Shown one piece after another: positions 37,155 through 48,143 of a stretch of DNA of 64,000 nucleotides (position 1 is its first letter; every line of letters begins with the position of its first letter). The position numbers and the translations under genes are program-made. The stretch is from Coriaria nepalensis (lineage: Eukaryota > Streptophyta > Magnoliopsida > Cucurbitales > Coriariaceae). The DNA lies in NCBI GenBank assembly GCA_027186245.1, contig CP114490.1:7324501-7388500 (forward strand). Reading direction: 5' to 3'. The notes under the pieces are model-generated. The model was not told where the DNA came from and ran no database searches. It saw only the letters and a program-made list of their open reading frames with translations.

Positions 37155-37450
37155 GATTGCTTAATGCCCTGCAATAAAAGGTATCGAGTAATTGAGATGA
37201 AAAGTTAGAGGCTTTGAGATTTTTTTACTTACCATCCTAATTGCTCATTAACCTTTATTGTAGAGCCATTGAGTAATCAGAAAGTATAGTCATAGATTAA
37301 CAAGCTTTTGTCTTTACTTCCTGATTGCTCGATGACTCTACAATAAGGGATATCGAGCAATAAAGATGGTAAGAAAGAAACCTCAAAGCCTCTTTCTTTT
37401 CATCTCTATTGCTCAATACCCCTTAAGACTACCCCATCGAGCAATAGAGA
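37155..37450. repeat. Imperfect inverted repeat (hairpin), arms about 130-140 bp
   Basis: The left arm (about 37155-37290) and right arm (about 37320-37450) are reverse complements with about 80-85 percent identity by eye and only about 30 bases between them. Matching pieces include GATGAAAAG.TAGAGGCTTTGAG against CTCAAAGCCTC.TTCTTTTCATC, and TTTATTGTAGAG against CTCTACAATAA. An RNA copy would fold into one long stem. It lies about 100 bases before a decayed transposon-like frame. Options are a foldback MITE, a remnant of TIR ends brought together, or a source of small RNAs. Confidence 0.88.
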
Positions 37451-38149
37451 ATCAATTCTATAATTTAAATTTTATTTTATTCTTTTGTTTAGCTTATAAT
37501 TGTTTCTTGTTAATTCTTAGTTGTTGTACGTTTAGATTTAATTTCAGATGGAGGAAGTTGCAATGCCTTATGTCTTTACACCATTCCTTATAGAAGATCT
37601 TTTTTATAAATCTCATAACTCTATGATTTTGAAGCAAGAAGTTGTTATTATTAATATAAAGAAAAAGCTCATCGCGAAACAGTTGGCTGTGTTTATGACT
37701 AATGTTTGGGACACTTTCTCGATGTAAATCAAAAACTCAACAACTATGGTAAACTCATTAACTCTTTCATTGTCCGATGACCCAAATGTTAGAAGAAAAA
37801 TTAAAATATAACAAATGTTTATGACAAATGTTGATGACAAGTTTATGCAGTTCGGTCTGAGAGTTTTCTCTAGCGACGAGATTAAAATATCACGAGTATT
37901 ATGAGAACAATGTGACCGAGTGTTTGGGAAAGACAACTAGTTGTTGAGTTAAGTATTTTGATGGGAATCTTCTCACAGCTGTAGAGCTAGGAAGGAGGTT
38001 CAAAACTTGGAGTAACAAAGATAACGACATCATCAACATGGCTCTTGTGTACTTCGTAAATGTAGTCCTCGTGGCTCAAGAGATGAAGAATAATATAAAG
38101 TCATTTACATTATCCGTTGCTTCTAATCTGGAAAAGTTCAACACGTATC

Positions 38150-38556
38150 TAGAGATGGCAATCGGGGCCGGCCCGGCCCGTATTAGACCTGAGCCTGTTT
38201 AGGTCGGGCCGGGCTCGGCCTGTTTTGATTTGGGGCGGGCTCAGGCCGGGGCGGGCCTCAAAAGTCTAGGCCCAACCTGAGCCCGGTTAAAAACGGGCAT
38301 AAAAATGGGTTTTTTTTATTTATGGATAAAAACAGCTTTAGGTAGCATGATGGTATTGTTCACTGCGGATAGCCCGTATACCCGCGGGCTGAATTTGACT
38401 CGTTTTAAAAATGGGTATATAATTCATGTCTGGCCCGCACCCGTGTACGGGCCGGGCCAAGCCCGTACCCGCATATTGCGGGTATGGGTATGAGTCGGGC
38501 TTTAACAGGCCGGGCTGAACGGATTCGGGCCTACCCGGCCCAAATAGCCATCTCTA
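38150..38556. mobile_element. Short GC-rich non-autonomous hAT-type element (MITE-like)
   Basis: The 407-bp segment starts TAGAGATGGCAAT and ends ATAGCCATCTCTA, giving terminal inverted repeats of about 10-13 bases extending into GGGCCGG. It is flanked by an 8-bp target duplication with one mismatch: CACGTATC (38142-38149) and CACGTAAC (38557-38564). Eight-base duplications and this terminal pattern fit the hAT superfamily. The inside is unusually GC-rich (repeated GGCCCG and GCCGGGC) against a very AT-rich background and encodes nothing. It interrupts the DUF1985-like frame. Confidence 0.85.
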
Positions 38557-39508
38557 CACGTAACCTTGGGATAGAGCCTTTTGAAGAAAAAATTGATTCA
38601 ACATGGAGGGATATAGTGGTAAAGGCTGCAAAAAATAAGAAAGGGACAGAGGGCGAAGAGGAAACATACACATTGGTAGGGTTTCACATACTTTACATTT
38701 CTAATGATTGTATTTCTTTTTACTGCCGATTAAAGTTTGGTTTGTGCTAATCCATTAACAATGCAGGTATGAGCTTATGAATCCATTCATTTTCTTGCAT
38801 CAAAATTTGGGAAATAGGCGCTCGAGAATTCGATGCCCTGAATTTTGAATTGGAAGTCCATAGAGTCGCATGTTGTAATCCACGAAAATGCCGAATTATG
38901 GTTTAATATGGAAGGGGTAACTGTATGTCTAAATTATTTTATCTATTATAAGTTCATCAAAATCATTTAATTAATTTGACTTTAACTTTCTTTTAATTCA
39001 GCTTATTATCATGGAATATTAAAAGCTTCCGAGGAAGAAGAAGCACATCGTTATTTGAAAACCTTGGAAGAATTTACATATGAGGAAGACGAAGTCGTGG
39101 ACATTTTGATGAGGGAATTGGAGGAAAAAGTTAATGAACCTTATGTTAAACTAAAAGAGAAAGAAGAAGAAGAAAAAGAATAGGAAGTCATCGGGACCGA
39201 GATAGTGGGAAGTGAAAGAAGATTGCTAGTCTCGAGAGTATAAAGAAGGTTATAGAAGTGACTAAGATGGGTTTCAAGGACAAGATGATGGAAAAGGTTA
39301 TGCAAATGTTTCGATGTCTCTATAATATGATGGGAAATATAGAGAAAATGTTGAGAGATATAGACGTCCTGATAAACGAAGAATATATGATATCTGATTG
39401 GGTCTCACCAGGCCCACCAAGCACATCATCTTTACATTTAGTTACTTGCCACCACCTAGTAAGCCTGGTATATTCCGTTAGTTGTCTCCACTTCATCCTG
39501 AACTTTGG

Positions 39509-39634
39509 CCATCCCCCACGGCCCATGACACACTACCTTTTAAAGAAATGCCTTCCCCCACAGCTCATGACTCACAACCTCCTAAAGAACGGCCATCCCC
39601 CACGGTCGGTGACTCACCACGCTCTTGAACCTCG
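39509..39634 (+). repeat. Three-copy minisatellite, unit 42 bp
   Basis: Copies begin at 39509, 39551 and 39593 with CC(A/T)TCCCCCAC. Because 42 is a multiple of three, the repeat encodes a 14-residue unit (PPRPMTHYLLKK-like) three times in one frame at the end of the decayed transposon gene. Confidence 0.85.
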
Positions 39635-39807
39635 TCTTTCCTAAGCCCGTAAGTCATTGAGATGCGATACCAAATTGCAGGTTGTGGTTTGGGGTTCCCC
39701 GAGTTCAATAGATGAAGGAAGGCCCTCCCTGATTTACTAACGAGGTAGTGGAGCCATACGTAAGCCCCCGGTAATAGAAATATTTGATGAAGAATAGAAA
39801 AAACATT

Positions 39808-42800
39808 AAGGGTGGATGGGGTACGAAGACGAAGCATCCATATGCACCGTATTGTCTCCGTACATAGGCCATTGAGGAGAAGGGTATATATGAAGGGACA
39901 AATATTGAAGTGAAACCACTTTTGGAGCCATACATAAATACATATTAAGCGAGGGAGAGCCACTATAACGATCATCATGAACAATATGAGATTTTTTATC
40001 TTTAGATCGCAAGTGACACAAAAATCTCTTCATGATTTCTTTAGTTCTTATAAATAACAGGGAAAATAACATTTTACTCCATGGCTCTTATAACAGTTAC
40101 AAAATGAATTCATTATTATTTACATCTAAAGAACTATAGACAACTTCCAACAGTTGAGTATACGTGACATTATATTTGATCGAAACTCTAATTGATCCAT
40201 CTGTGCTATTTTTATCCCGATACAATGAATTCTCTTTCTAATTTGAGTTCACATTCTACTTTCATTCACCATCGAGGTATATCACTACGAAAAAAATTTT
40301 CATTTCTGTAGAAGGAAAAAAAAAAAAAAAGTATTATTGGTTACAAAGATTAAAAAAAATTAATTAAACATTGACGCTCGATGGTTTGATTCCTTAAATC
40401 CCTCGAGTCATCGAGCATCAAGAACAACCTCTATTTCTTAATATTTTCTTTCATGTCCTTGTTGTAAATAAAATTGATTTAGGATGAGTACACTTAAACG
40501 AATATCTTATTGAATTTGAATAAATTCCAAATAATGAAATTGTATTTAGAAGTTTATTCAATTGAATTTCTTCATTGAGCTTTTATTGTGTAGTATGATA
40601 TATTTTTGCATGCTTTTTATCAAGCTCTAATAGATGGTATTGCATATTTTAGGATGCAACGGCTGCATTTAGAAGTGAAGTCCTACAATTATAAGGATAA
40701 GTTTGAAGTTAAATATTATTTTGAAAATAATCAAATAATTTTAGAAAAATATAGAAGAATGTATATATAAAGAATAAAATATTTAACTTATATATATATA
40801 TTATTAATTTTATATGACCAGGTTTGACCCATTTATATATATATATATATATATAATATTAATTTTATCTTGCCGGATTTGACTCTTTTTTTTAAATTTA
40901 TTTTTGGCCAAATTCTTTGGGTTGGGTTTAGACTAAATCTATAGCTAACTCAATATATATTAAGTTCTTGAGTTTAAGGTGATCAGTTTGATTTTCGACC
41001 GGGTGAATCGAGCACCCCTACCCCTTCCATTCATTTGTGTGCAATTTATATATATGTATATATATATATATATGCTTTTGTAATCACTTTATGACTAACT
41101 ATAATGATTGTGACAACCCCCTTTTCAACCGAATGGGGGAGGGAAGTCCTAAGTGAGATTCTTGATTTGTTTGTAATAAATTTTTAAAATTTATAAAATT
41201 TGGTAAAATTTGGTCCGTGATCATGAAAAAGAATGAGCTCGATTTGAGTTCGAATCATATTGTGAGATATGCTTGAATTAATAATTAGATGGTCTCATAA
41301 ATTAAATTATTTGACCCAACGAGCTCGATAACAAAGAATCTTAAAATCATTTGCTATGTTCATGGTCAAGCTCAAGCTTGAAGTTGAAGTTAACAAACAT
41401 ACTTCATTATTAACAATTTCAATACATCAAAACTCATAAAAGATAAAATATAATATTATACTATTATTGTTTTATAAATTTTTATATATTATCTTTGAAC
41501 TTCTATTGGACAAATTTTCCCGGCATGTAAATGAATATAGATAATCAATCATGGTTTGTTGTCATTTGTATAGATATAATCAGTATGAGCGTCCAAATTT
41601 CTTCTAATCAGGCACTCTGCTTCTTTAACTCCCTCACAGTCTCTTAACTCTTGCGGAGATACTGCATGAAACTCCTTCATCGACACAAAAATTAAGACTA
41701 GATAAATAAATACATAGAAATAAACTCAGTACAATATATCGATGTGTAATACGAAATGCTAACAGGCCTATACCTGATCTTCGAGGATTCGAGAAAGCTC
41801 GGGACGAGCTTCGGAAGGAGAGATGAATGCGGAAAAGAGGAGAAGAGCCAACATGAAGAGGGAACTCACCACCTTAGACGCCATTATTTTCTTATCGTAC
41901 GTTCTCACTTCTCTGCTTTCTTGGAATGAGGACCTTGAAGAATGAAGGAAATCTATAGATATATATATATATATAATATGAGGAGGAAACTTGAAGCGGG
42001 ATTTATGGAAATGAATAAAATTGCATTTTATCTATGGCAATTACTATTTCTAACTATAATCCCTTTTGGTTTTGTTGTTTATTTGTGGGTCGGGAGTTCT
42101 TTTCGTTTGTTTTCTGCTTTCTTTGTTTTTTCCGGGATGTCCTTCATTCTTCTTAAGAGTCGATCTTGCTCGACCCTACATTTTGATGTTTTAATAAATG
42201 TATTAAAGATAAGAATAGCACGTAAACTTCTCTTTCAAATGTAAATCATATTCTCAAGACCAAACAAACATCTCCTATCATCAATCATTTACTTTAGTTC
42301 TAGATAGATAGGTCGTGAAAACTAAGAAGAAAAATAAATGTCATCATATCGATTTGATAATAAAGCATCCAAAACACCTTGGCCTCTCTTTTCAACATTC
42401 TAAAAAGTGAAAAAACGATTCTTAGAACCCTAACCAGTCAGTCTAAGAGTAAGTAGCTAACGGGCACATGCATAGTCCATGCAAAAAATATTCTCTTGCA
42501 CGATTAGTTATAAGTTAATACGGGATCGGTATTAACATATCTCAATTAACAACATATACCACTAGGTAGTTTGACATTTACTAAGGTGGTCGGTTAGATT
42601 GATTGATAAGTTGGTGTTCTAGAACTTCCAAGCCAAAGAAACAATCATAATCTTACAAGTAACTCTAGACATATCATTAAGTTGGGTATATAATTAGTAT
42701 AATACAAGGTTTTCTGGTCAAACTTTTTGCACGGCGACTTGAACCTGACATACTCAACTACACTTTCAAGTTTCAACAAAATTCTAGAATTCATTCCACA

Positions 42801-43784
42801 ACATTACCACCGGTCGAGCAAAGAATGCTTGATTTGAGCCTTTTACGGAATCGAAATAATTCTCTATAATGCTAGATAAAAGCTCAAATTAGCTAAATAT
42901 GATTTTAAAGAATTTAAGCAAAAACTATATAAAAAAAATATATCTCACATCTTATTCTTCAAATTTAACTTTTCATTTTACTAAGTTATAGCGATTCTCT
43001 CCCAATAACTTCACTAAACTTATTTTATTATTATTTAAACTTTCTCATTTTTTTTTTATTATTTTAAATCTTTTAACTTTTTTCTTTATATTTTATTTAA
43101 AACTTTTTCTATTTCATCTTCATTATTTTAGTGAACTTACCCAGAAAATCATTAGTTAAAATGTTATATTAATTAAAATTAAGTTAAATACTTTGAGAAT
43201 TATAACCATTGAATTCTCACCCTAGAAATGAAGAAATGTTGGATCCATTTTCCCGACAGCATAAAATATTAAATAAGCAGAAAATGGTAAGTCGTTAATC
43301 TGATTTCTGGGTTTCCCTTCTCACCAAACGATAGTCTGTTCTCTTTGTCAAATTGTACGACAGTTGAAGGTACTCCGTTGGTGAATTACTTTCTTTTTTC
43401 TTTTCTAATTAATTAACTAATTATGATTTGGTAGCTAATAATCAAGTCTTAATTGCGATTAGTGGTGCGACATATCAGTCAGGACGCTGGTTAACTTTTG
43501 AAACTTCAGTTTGCATTGTGAAAAAAAAAAAACCACACCTCAACTTACTCAAATGCACACGCACCTGTCTAAAACCCTTGGAACTCAAAATATCAGAAAC
43601 TCATCATACAACATAAAATAGAAATTGTATTTATCAAGTACTTCAGTTTCATCAAACTACACTTTCTAGTCCCTTCTTACCTCTAGATGCCGTGTTTATC
43701 CATACTTTTGATACAATTCTTAGTCCTAGAATATGTGTATATACATACATACATACATACATATCACTTTTTCCCCGAAATATT
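39808..43784. repeat. Tandem segmental duplication, unit A (3,977 bp)
   Basis: Unit A starts at GGGTGGATGGGGTACG (39809) and ends CCCCGAAATATT (43784), where unit B begins with the same words. It carries one phytosulfokine gene (41549-41884) at its centre. Outside that gene no real coding sequence is seen; hydrophobic frames such as 41942-42244 lie in the PSK promoter. From about 41210 to its end it is almost identical to unit B; before that the two differ at roughly 2-4 percent of positions plus indels. Confidence 0.95.
41549..41884 (-). CDS. PSK: Phytosulfokine precursor with YIYTN core, copy 1
   Basis: Two exons on the minus strand, 41774-41884 and 41549-41674, with a GT-AG intron, give a 78-residue precursor. 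An N-terminal signal peptide (about 1-26, ending in SPSEA) leads to the secretory path. The C-terminal part has the family pattern: Cys-Glu-Gly at RDCEGVKEAECL with two Cys, then RRNLDAHTDYIYTNDNKP. Phytosulfokine is a secreted pentapeptide growth signal with two Tyr sulphated by TPST, which needs the acidic residue before the first Tyr (present here as DY). It is cut out by subtilases and read by PSKR receptor kinases. The core here is YIYTN, not YIYTQ. A YIYTN variant has been reported in legumes, as I recall. A TATA-rich tract (about 41958-41974) lies upstream. Copy 2 encodes the same protein. Confidence 0.92.
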
Positions 43785-44820
43785 GAGGGTGGATGGGGTA
43801 CGAAGACGAAGCATCCATATGCACCGTATTGTCTCCGTACATAGGCCATTGAGGAGAAGGGTATATATGAAGGGACAAATATTGAAGTGAAACCACTTTT
43901 GGAGCCATACATAAATACCTATTAAGCGAGGGAGAGCCACTATAACGATCATCATGAACAATATGAGATTTTTTATCTTTAGATCGCAAGTGACACAAAA
44001 ATCTCTTCATGATTTCTTTAGTTCTTATAAATAACAGGGAAGATGACATTTTACTCCATGGCTCTTATAACAGTTACAAAATGAATTCATTATTATTTAC
44101 ATCTAAAGAACTATAGACAACTTCCAACAGTTGAGTATTCGTGACATTATATTTGATCGAAACTATAATTGATCCATCTCTGCTATTTTGATCCCAATAC
44201 AATGAATTCTCTTTCTAATTTGAGTTCACATTCTACTTTCATTCACCATCGAGGTATATCACTACGAAAAAAATTTTCATTTCTATAGAAGAAAAAAAAA
44301 AAAGAAATAAGTATTACTGGTTACAAAGATTAAAAAAAGTTTAATTAAACATTGGCGCTCGATGGTTCGATTCCTTAAATCCCTCGAGTCATCGAGCATC
44401 AAGAACAACCTCTATTTCTTAATATTTTCTTTCATGTCCTTGTTGTAAATGAAATTGATTTGGTATGAGTACACTTAAACGAGTATCTAATTGAATTTGA
44501 GTAAATTCCAAATAATGAAACTGTATTTAGAAGTTTATTCAATTGAATTTCTTCATTGAGCTTTTATTGTGTAGTATGATATATTTTTGCATGCTTTTTA
44601 TCAAGCTCTAATAGATGGTATTGCATCTTTTAGGATGCAACGGCATTTAGAAGTGAAGTCCTACAATTATAAGGATAAGTTTGAAGTTAAATATTATTTT
44701 GAAAATAATCAAATAATTTTAGAAAAATATAGAAGAATGTATATATAAAGAATAAAATATTTAACTTTTATATATATATATATATTATTAATTTTATATG
44801 ACCAGGTTTGACTCATTTTT

Positions 44821-44860
<40 letters not shown>

Positions 44861-47781
44861 TTTTATCCGGCCGGATTTGAATCTTTTTTTTAAATTTATT
44901 TTTTGGCCAAATTCTTTAGGTTGGGTTTAGACTAAATCTATACCTAACTCAATATATATTAAGTTCTTGAGTTTCAGGTGATCGGTTTGATTTTCGACCG
45001 GGTGAATCGAGCACCCCTACCCCTTCCATTCATTTGTGTGCAATTTACATATATATATATATATATGCTTTTGTAATCACTTTATGACTAACTATAATGA
45101 TTGTGACAACCCGATCTTCAACCAAATGGGGGAGGGAAGTCCTAAGTGAGATTCTTGATTTGTTTGTAATAAATTTATAGGGTTTGTGAATAGCTCGACC
45201 TAACTTGTAAAATTTGGTCCGTGATCATGAAAAAGAATGAGCTCGATTTGAGTTCGAATCATATTGTGAGATATGCTTGAATTAATAATTAGATGGTCTC
45301 ATAAATTAAATTATTTGACCCAACGAGCTCGATAACAAAGAATCTTAAAATCATTTGCTATGTTCATGGTCAAGCTCAAGCTTGAAGTTGAAGTTAACAA
45401 ACATACTTCATTATTAACAATTTCAATACATCAAAACTCATAAAAGATAAAATATAATATTATACTATTATTGTTTTATAAATTTTTATATATTATCTTT
45501 GAACTTCTATTGGACAAATTTTCCCGGCATGTAAATGAATATAGATAATCAATCATGGTTTGTTGTCATTTGTATAGATATAATCAGTATGAGCGTCCAA
45601 ATTTCTTCTAATCAGGCACTCTGCTTCTTTAACTCCCTCACAGTCTCTTAACTCTTGCGGAGATACTGCATGAAACTCCTTCATCGACACAAAAATTAAG
45701 ACTAGATAAATAAATACATAGAAATAAACTCAGTACAATATATCGATGTGTAATACGAAATGCTAACAGGCCTATACCTGATCTTCGAGGATTCGAGAAA
45801 GCTCGGGACGAGCTTCGGAAGGAGAGATGAATGCGGAAAAGAGGAGAAGAGCCAACATGAAGAGGGAACTCACCACCTTAGACGCCATTATTTTCTTATC
45901 GTACGTTCTCACTTCTCTGCTTTCTTGGAATGAGGACCTTGAAGAATGAAGGAAATCTATAGATATATATATATATATAATATGAGGAGGAAACTTGAAG
46001 CGGGATTTATGGAAATGAATAAAATTGCATTTTATCTATGGCAATTACTATTTCTAACTATAATCCCTTTTGGTTTTGTTGTTTATTTGTGGGTCGGGAG
46101 TTCTTTTCGTTTGTTTTCTGCTTTCTTTGTTTTTTCCGGGATGTCCTTCATTCTTCTTAAGAGTCGATCTTGCTCGACCCTACATTTTGATGTTTTAATA
46201 AATGTATTAAAGATAAGAATAGCACGTAAACTTCTCTTTCAAATGTAAATCATATTCTCAAGACCAAACAAACATCTCCTATCATCAATCATTTACTTTA
46301 GTTCTAGATAGATAGGTCGTGAAAACTAAGAAGAAAAATAAATGTCATCATATCGATTTGATAATAAAGCATCCAAAACACCTTGGCCTCTCTTTTCAAC
46401 ATTCTAAAAAGTGAAAAAACGATTCTTAGAACCCTAACCAGTCAGTCTAAGAGTAAGTAGCTAACGGGCACATGCATAGTCCATGCAAAAAATATTCTCT
46501 TGCACGATTAGTTATAAGTTAATACGGGATCGGTATTAACATATCTCAATTAACAACATATACCACTAGGTAGTTTGACATTTACTAAGGTGGTCGGTTA
46601 GATTGATTGATAAGTTGGTGTTCTAGAACTTCCAAGCCAAAGAAACAATCATAATCTTACAAGTAACTCTAGACATATCATTAAGTTGGGTATATAATTA
46701 GTATAATACAAGGTTTTCTGGTCAAACTTTTTGCACGGCGACTTGAACCTGACATACTCAACTACACTTTCAAGTTTCAACAAAATTCTAGAATTCATTC
46801 CACAACATTACCACCGGTCGAGCAAAGAATGCTTGATTTGAGCCTTTTACGGAATCGAAATAATTCTCTATAATGCTAGATAAAAGCTCAAATTAGCTAA
46901 ATATGATTTTAAAGAATTTAAGCAAAAACTATATAAAAAAAATATATCTCACATCTTATTCTTCAAATTTAACTTTTCATTTTACTAAGTTATAGCGATT
47001 CTCTCCCAATAACTTCACTAAACTTATTTTATTATTATTTAAACTTTCTCATTTTTTTTTATTATTTTAAATCTTTTAACTTTTTTCTTTATATTTTATT
47101 TAAAACTTTTTCTATTTCATCTTCATTATTTTAGTGAACTTACCCAGAAAATCATTAGTTAAAATGTTATATTAATTAAAATTAAGTTAAATACTTTGAG
47201 AATTATAACCATTGAATTCTCACCCTAGAAATGAAGAAATGTTGGATCCATTTTCCCGACAGCATAAAATATTAAATAAGTAGAAAATGGTAAGTCGTTA
47301 ATCTGATTTCTGGGTTTCCCTTCTCACCAAACGATAGTCTGTTCTCTTTGTCAAATTGTACGACAGTTGAAGGTACTCCGTTGGTGAATTACTTTCTTTT
47401 TTCTTTTCTAATTAATTAACTAATTATGATTTGGTAGCTAATAATCAAGTCTTAATTGCGATTAGTGGTGCGACATATCAGTCAGGACGCTGGTTAACTT
47501 TTGAAACTTCAGTTTGCATTGTGAAAAAAAAAAAACCACACCTCAACTTACTCAAATGCACACGCACCTGTCTAAAACCCTTGGAACTCAAAATATCATA
47601 AACTCATCATACAACATAAAATAGAAATTGTATTTATCAAGTACTTCAGTTTCATCAAACTACACTTTCTAGTCCCTTCTTACCTCTAGATGCTGTGTTT
47701 ATCCATACTTTTGATACAATTCTTAGTCCTAGAATATGTGTATATACATACATACATATATCTCTTTTTCCCCGAAATATT
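43785..47781. repeat. Tandem segmental duplication, unit B (3,997 bp)
   Basis: Unit B follows unit A directly in the same orientation, with no spacer. It ends at 47781 in CCCCGAAATATT, the same words as the end of unit A; single-copy DNA follows. The three bases ATT before the unit starts at both places are the only homology at the breakpoint. In its right 2.5 kb I see only about three base differences from unit A, plus T-run and CATA-repeat length changes. It carries the second PSK gene. Confidence 0.95.
45553..45888 (-). CDS. PSK: Phytosulfokine precursor with YIYTN core, copy 2
   Basis: Exons 45778-45888 and 45553-45678, exactly 4,004 bases to the right of copy 1. I see no difference in the coding sequence, the intron or several hundred bases on either side, including the TATA-rich promoter tract. 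The 78-residue product therefore has the same signal peptide, Cys pair and DYIYTN core. Two intact copies should raise the dose of the peptide if both are transcribed. The near-perfect match contrasts with the diverged left part of the duplicated units, so this half may have been homogenised by gene conversion. Confidence 0.92.
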
Positions 47782-47914
47782 CTTGCGTCAGCTTCTCATT
47801 GTAGCCAAAAGAATAGGCAAGGGTAAAGATCAGAATGGCAACCACCCAACCCAACACCTTTCTAAATTTGAGAACCGATCTTGGTTGGTTATGCATCTCA
47901 AAACCGATTTTCAT
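47729..47914 (-). CDS. Possible small membrane protein, 61 aa or first exon of a longer one
   Basis: The frame opens at ATG 47914 and reads a basic start (NQPRSVLKFRKVLGW), one clear hydrophobic segment (WVVAILIFTLAYSFGY) and then YNEKLTQEYFGEKE before running into the CATA repeat. The composition looks like a real type of protein, and the N-terminal part lies in single-copy DNA just outside unit B; the C-terminal part lies inside the unit, across the breakpoint at 47781. I do not recognise the family. It may be a first exon, a 3' truncated gene cut by the duplication, or chance. Confidence 0.28.
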   Translation of the reverse strand: MKIGFEMHNQPRSVLKFRKVLGWVVAILIFTLAYSFGYNEKLTQEYFGEKEIYVCMYIHIF

Positions 47915-48143
47915 TTTTCATTGGAATGAAATGAGAGGACAAGACCATTTGGTCAAATTTGGGTGGAAAAAATAGAAAACCGTAAAGGATATTTAAGATG
48001 AATAACATTGAAGATGGCATGATTGGTTCATAACTACTAAATAAAGAGGGAGTCATAACATTGAAGATGAATCTAAAATGACGTGGCAGTGAAGAAACAG
48101 ATGTTAAAAAAGAAAGGAAAGGATATTTAAAGGATTAAATTAA

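Larger units (their letters stand above)
37549..39645 (+). pseudogene. Decayed transposon-associated gene, DUF1985-like
   Basis: From an ATG at 37549 the pieces read in changing frames. 37930-38150 reads like DFDGNLLTAVELGRRFKTW and NDIINMALVYFVN, then NLEKFNTY. After an inserted element, 38560-38680 gives LGIEPFEEKIDSTWRDIVV and AAKNKKGTEGEEE, and 38770-38930 gives AYESIHFLASKFGK, LNWKSIESHVV and NAELWFNMEGVT. This order and wording resemble the DUF1985 region found in plant Mutator-type elements with Ulp1-like proteases. A charged segment (38995-39180) and a Pro-rich tandem repeat end it. Stops and frameshifts are frequent, and no Ulp1 catalytic His-Asp-Cys set was found. I infer a dead transposon gene; the family call is by motif recall. 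Confidence 0.6.

Noticed and set aside
41942..42244. 100-aa hydrophobic frame, present in both units (also 45946-46248)
   Set aside because: It lies in the promoter region of PSK on the opposite strand, opens through a TA repeat, resembles no family, and its identity between copies follows from the duplication itself.
43652..44049. Overlapping frames of 65-107 aa at the A/B junction and at 39565-40072
   Set aside because: Several frames are open at once in the same DNA, none matches a family, and they end in tetranucleotide repeats; they look like chance.
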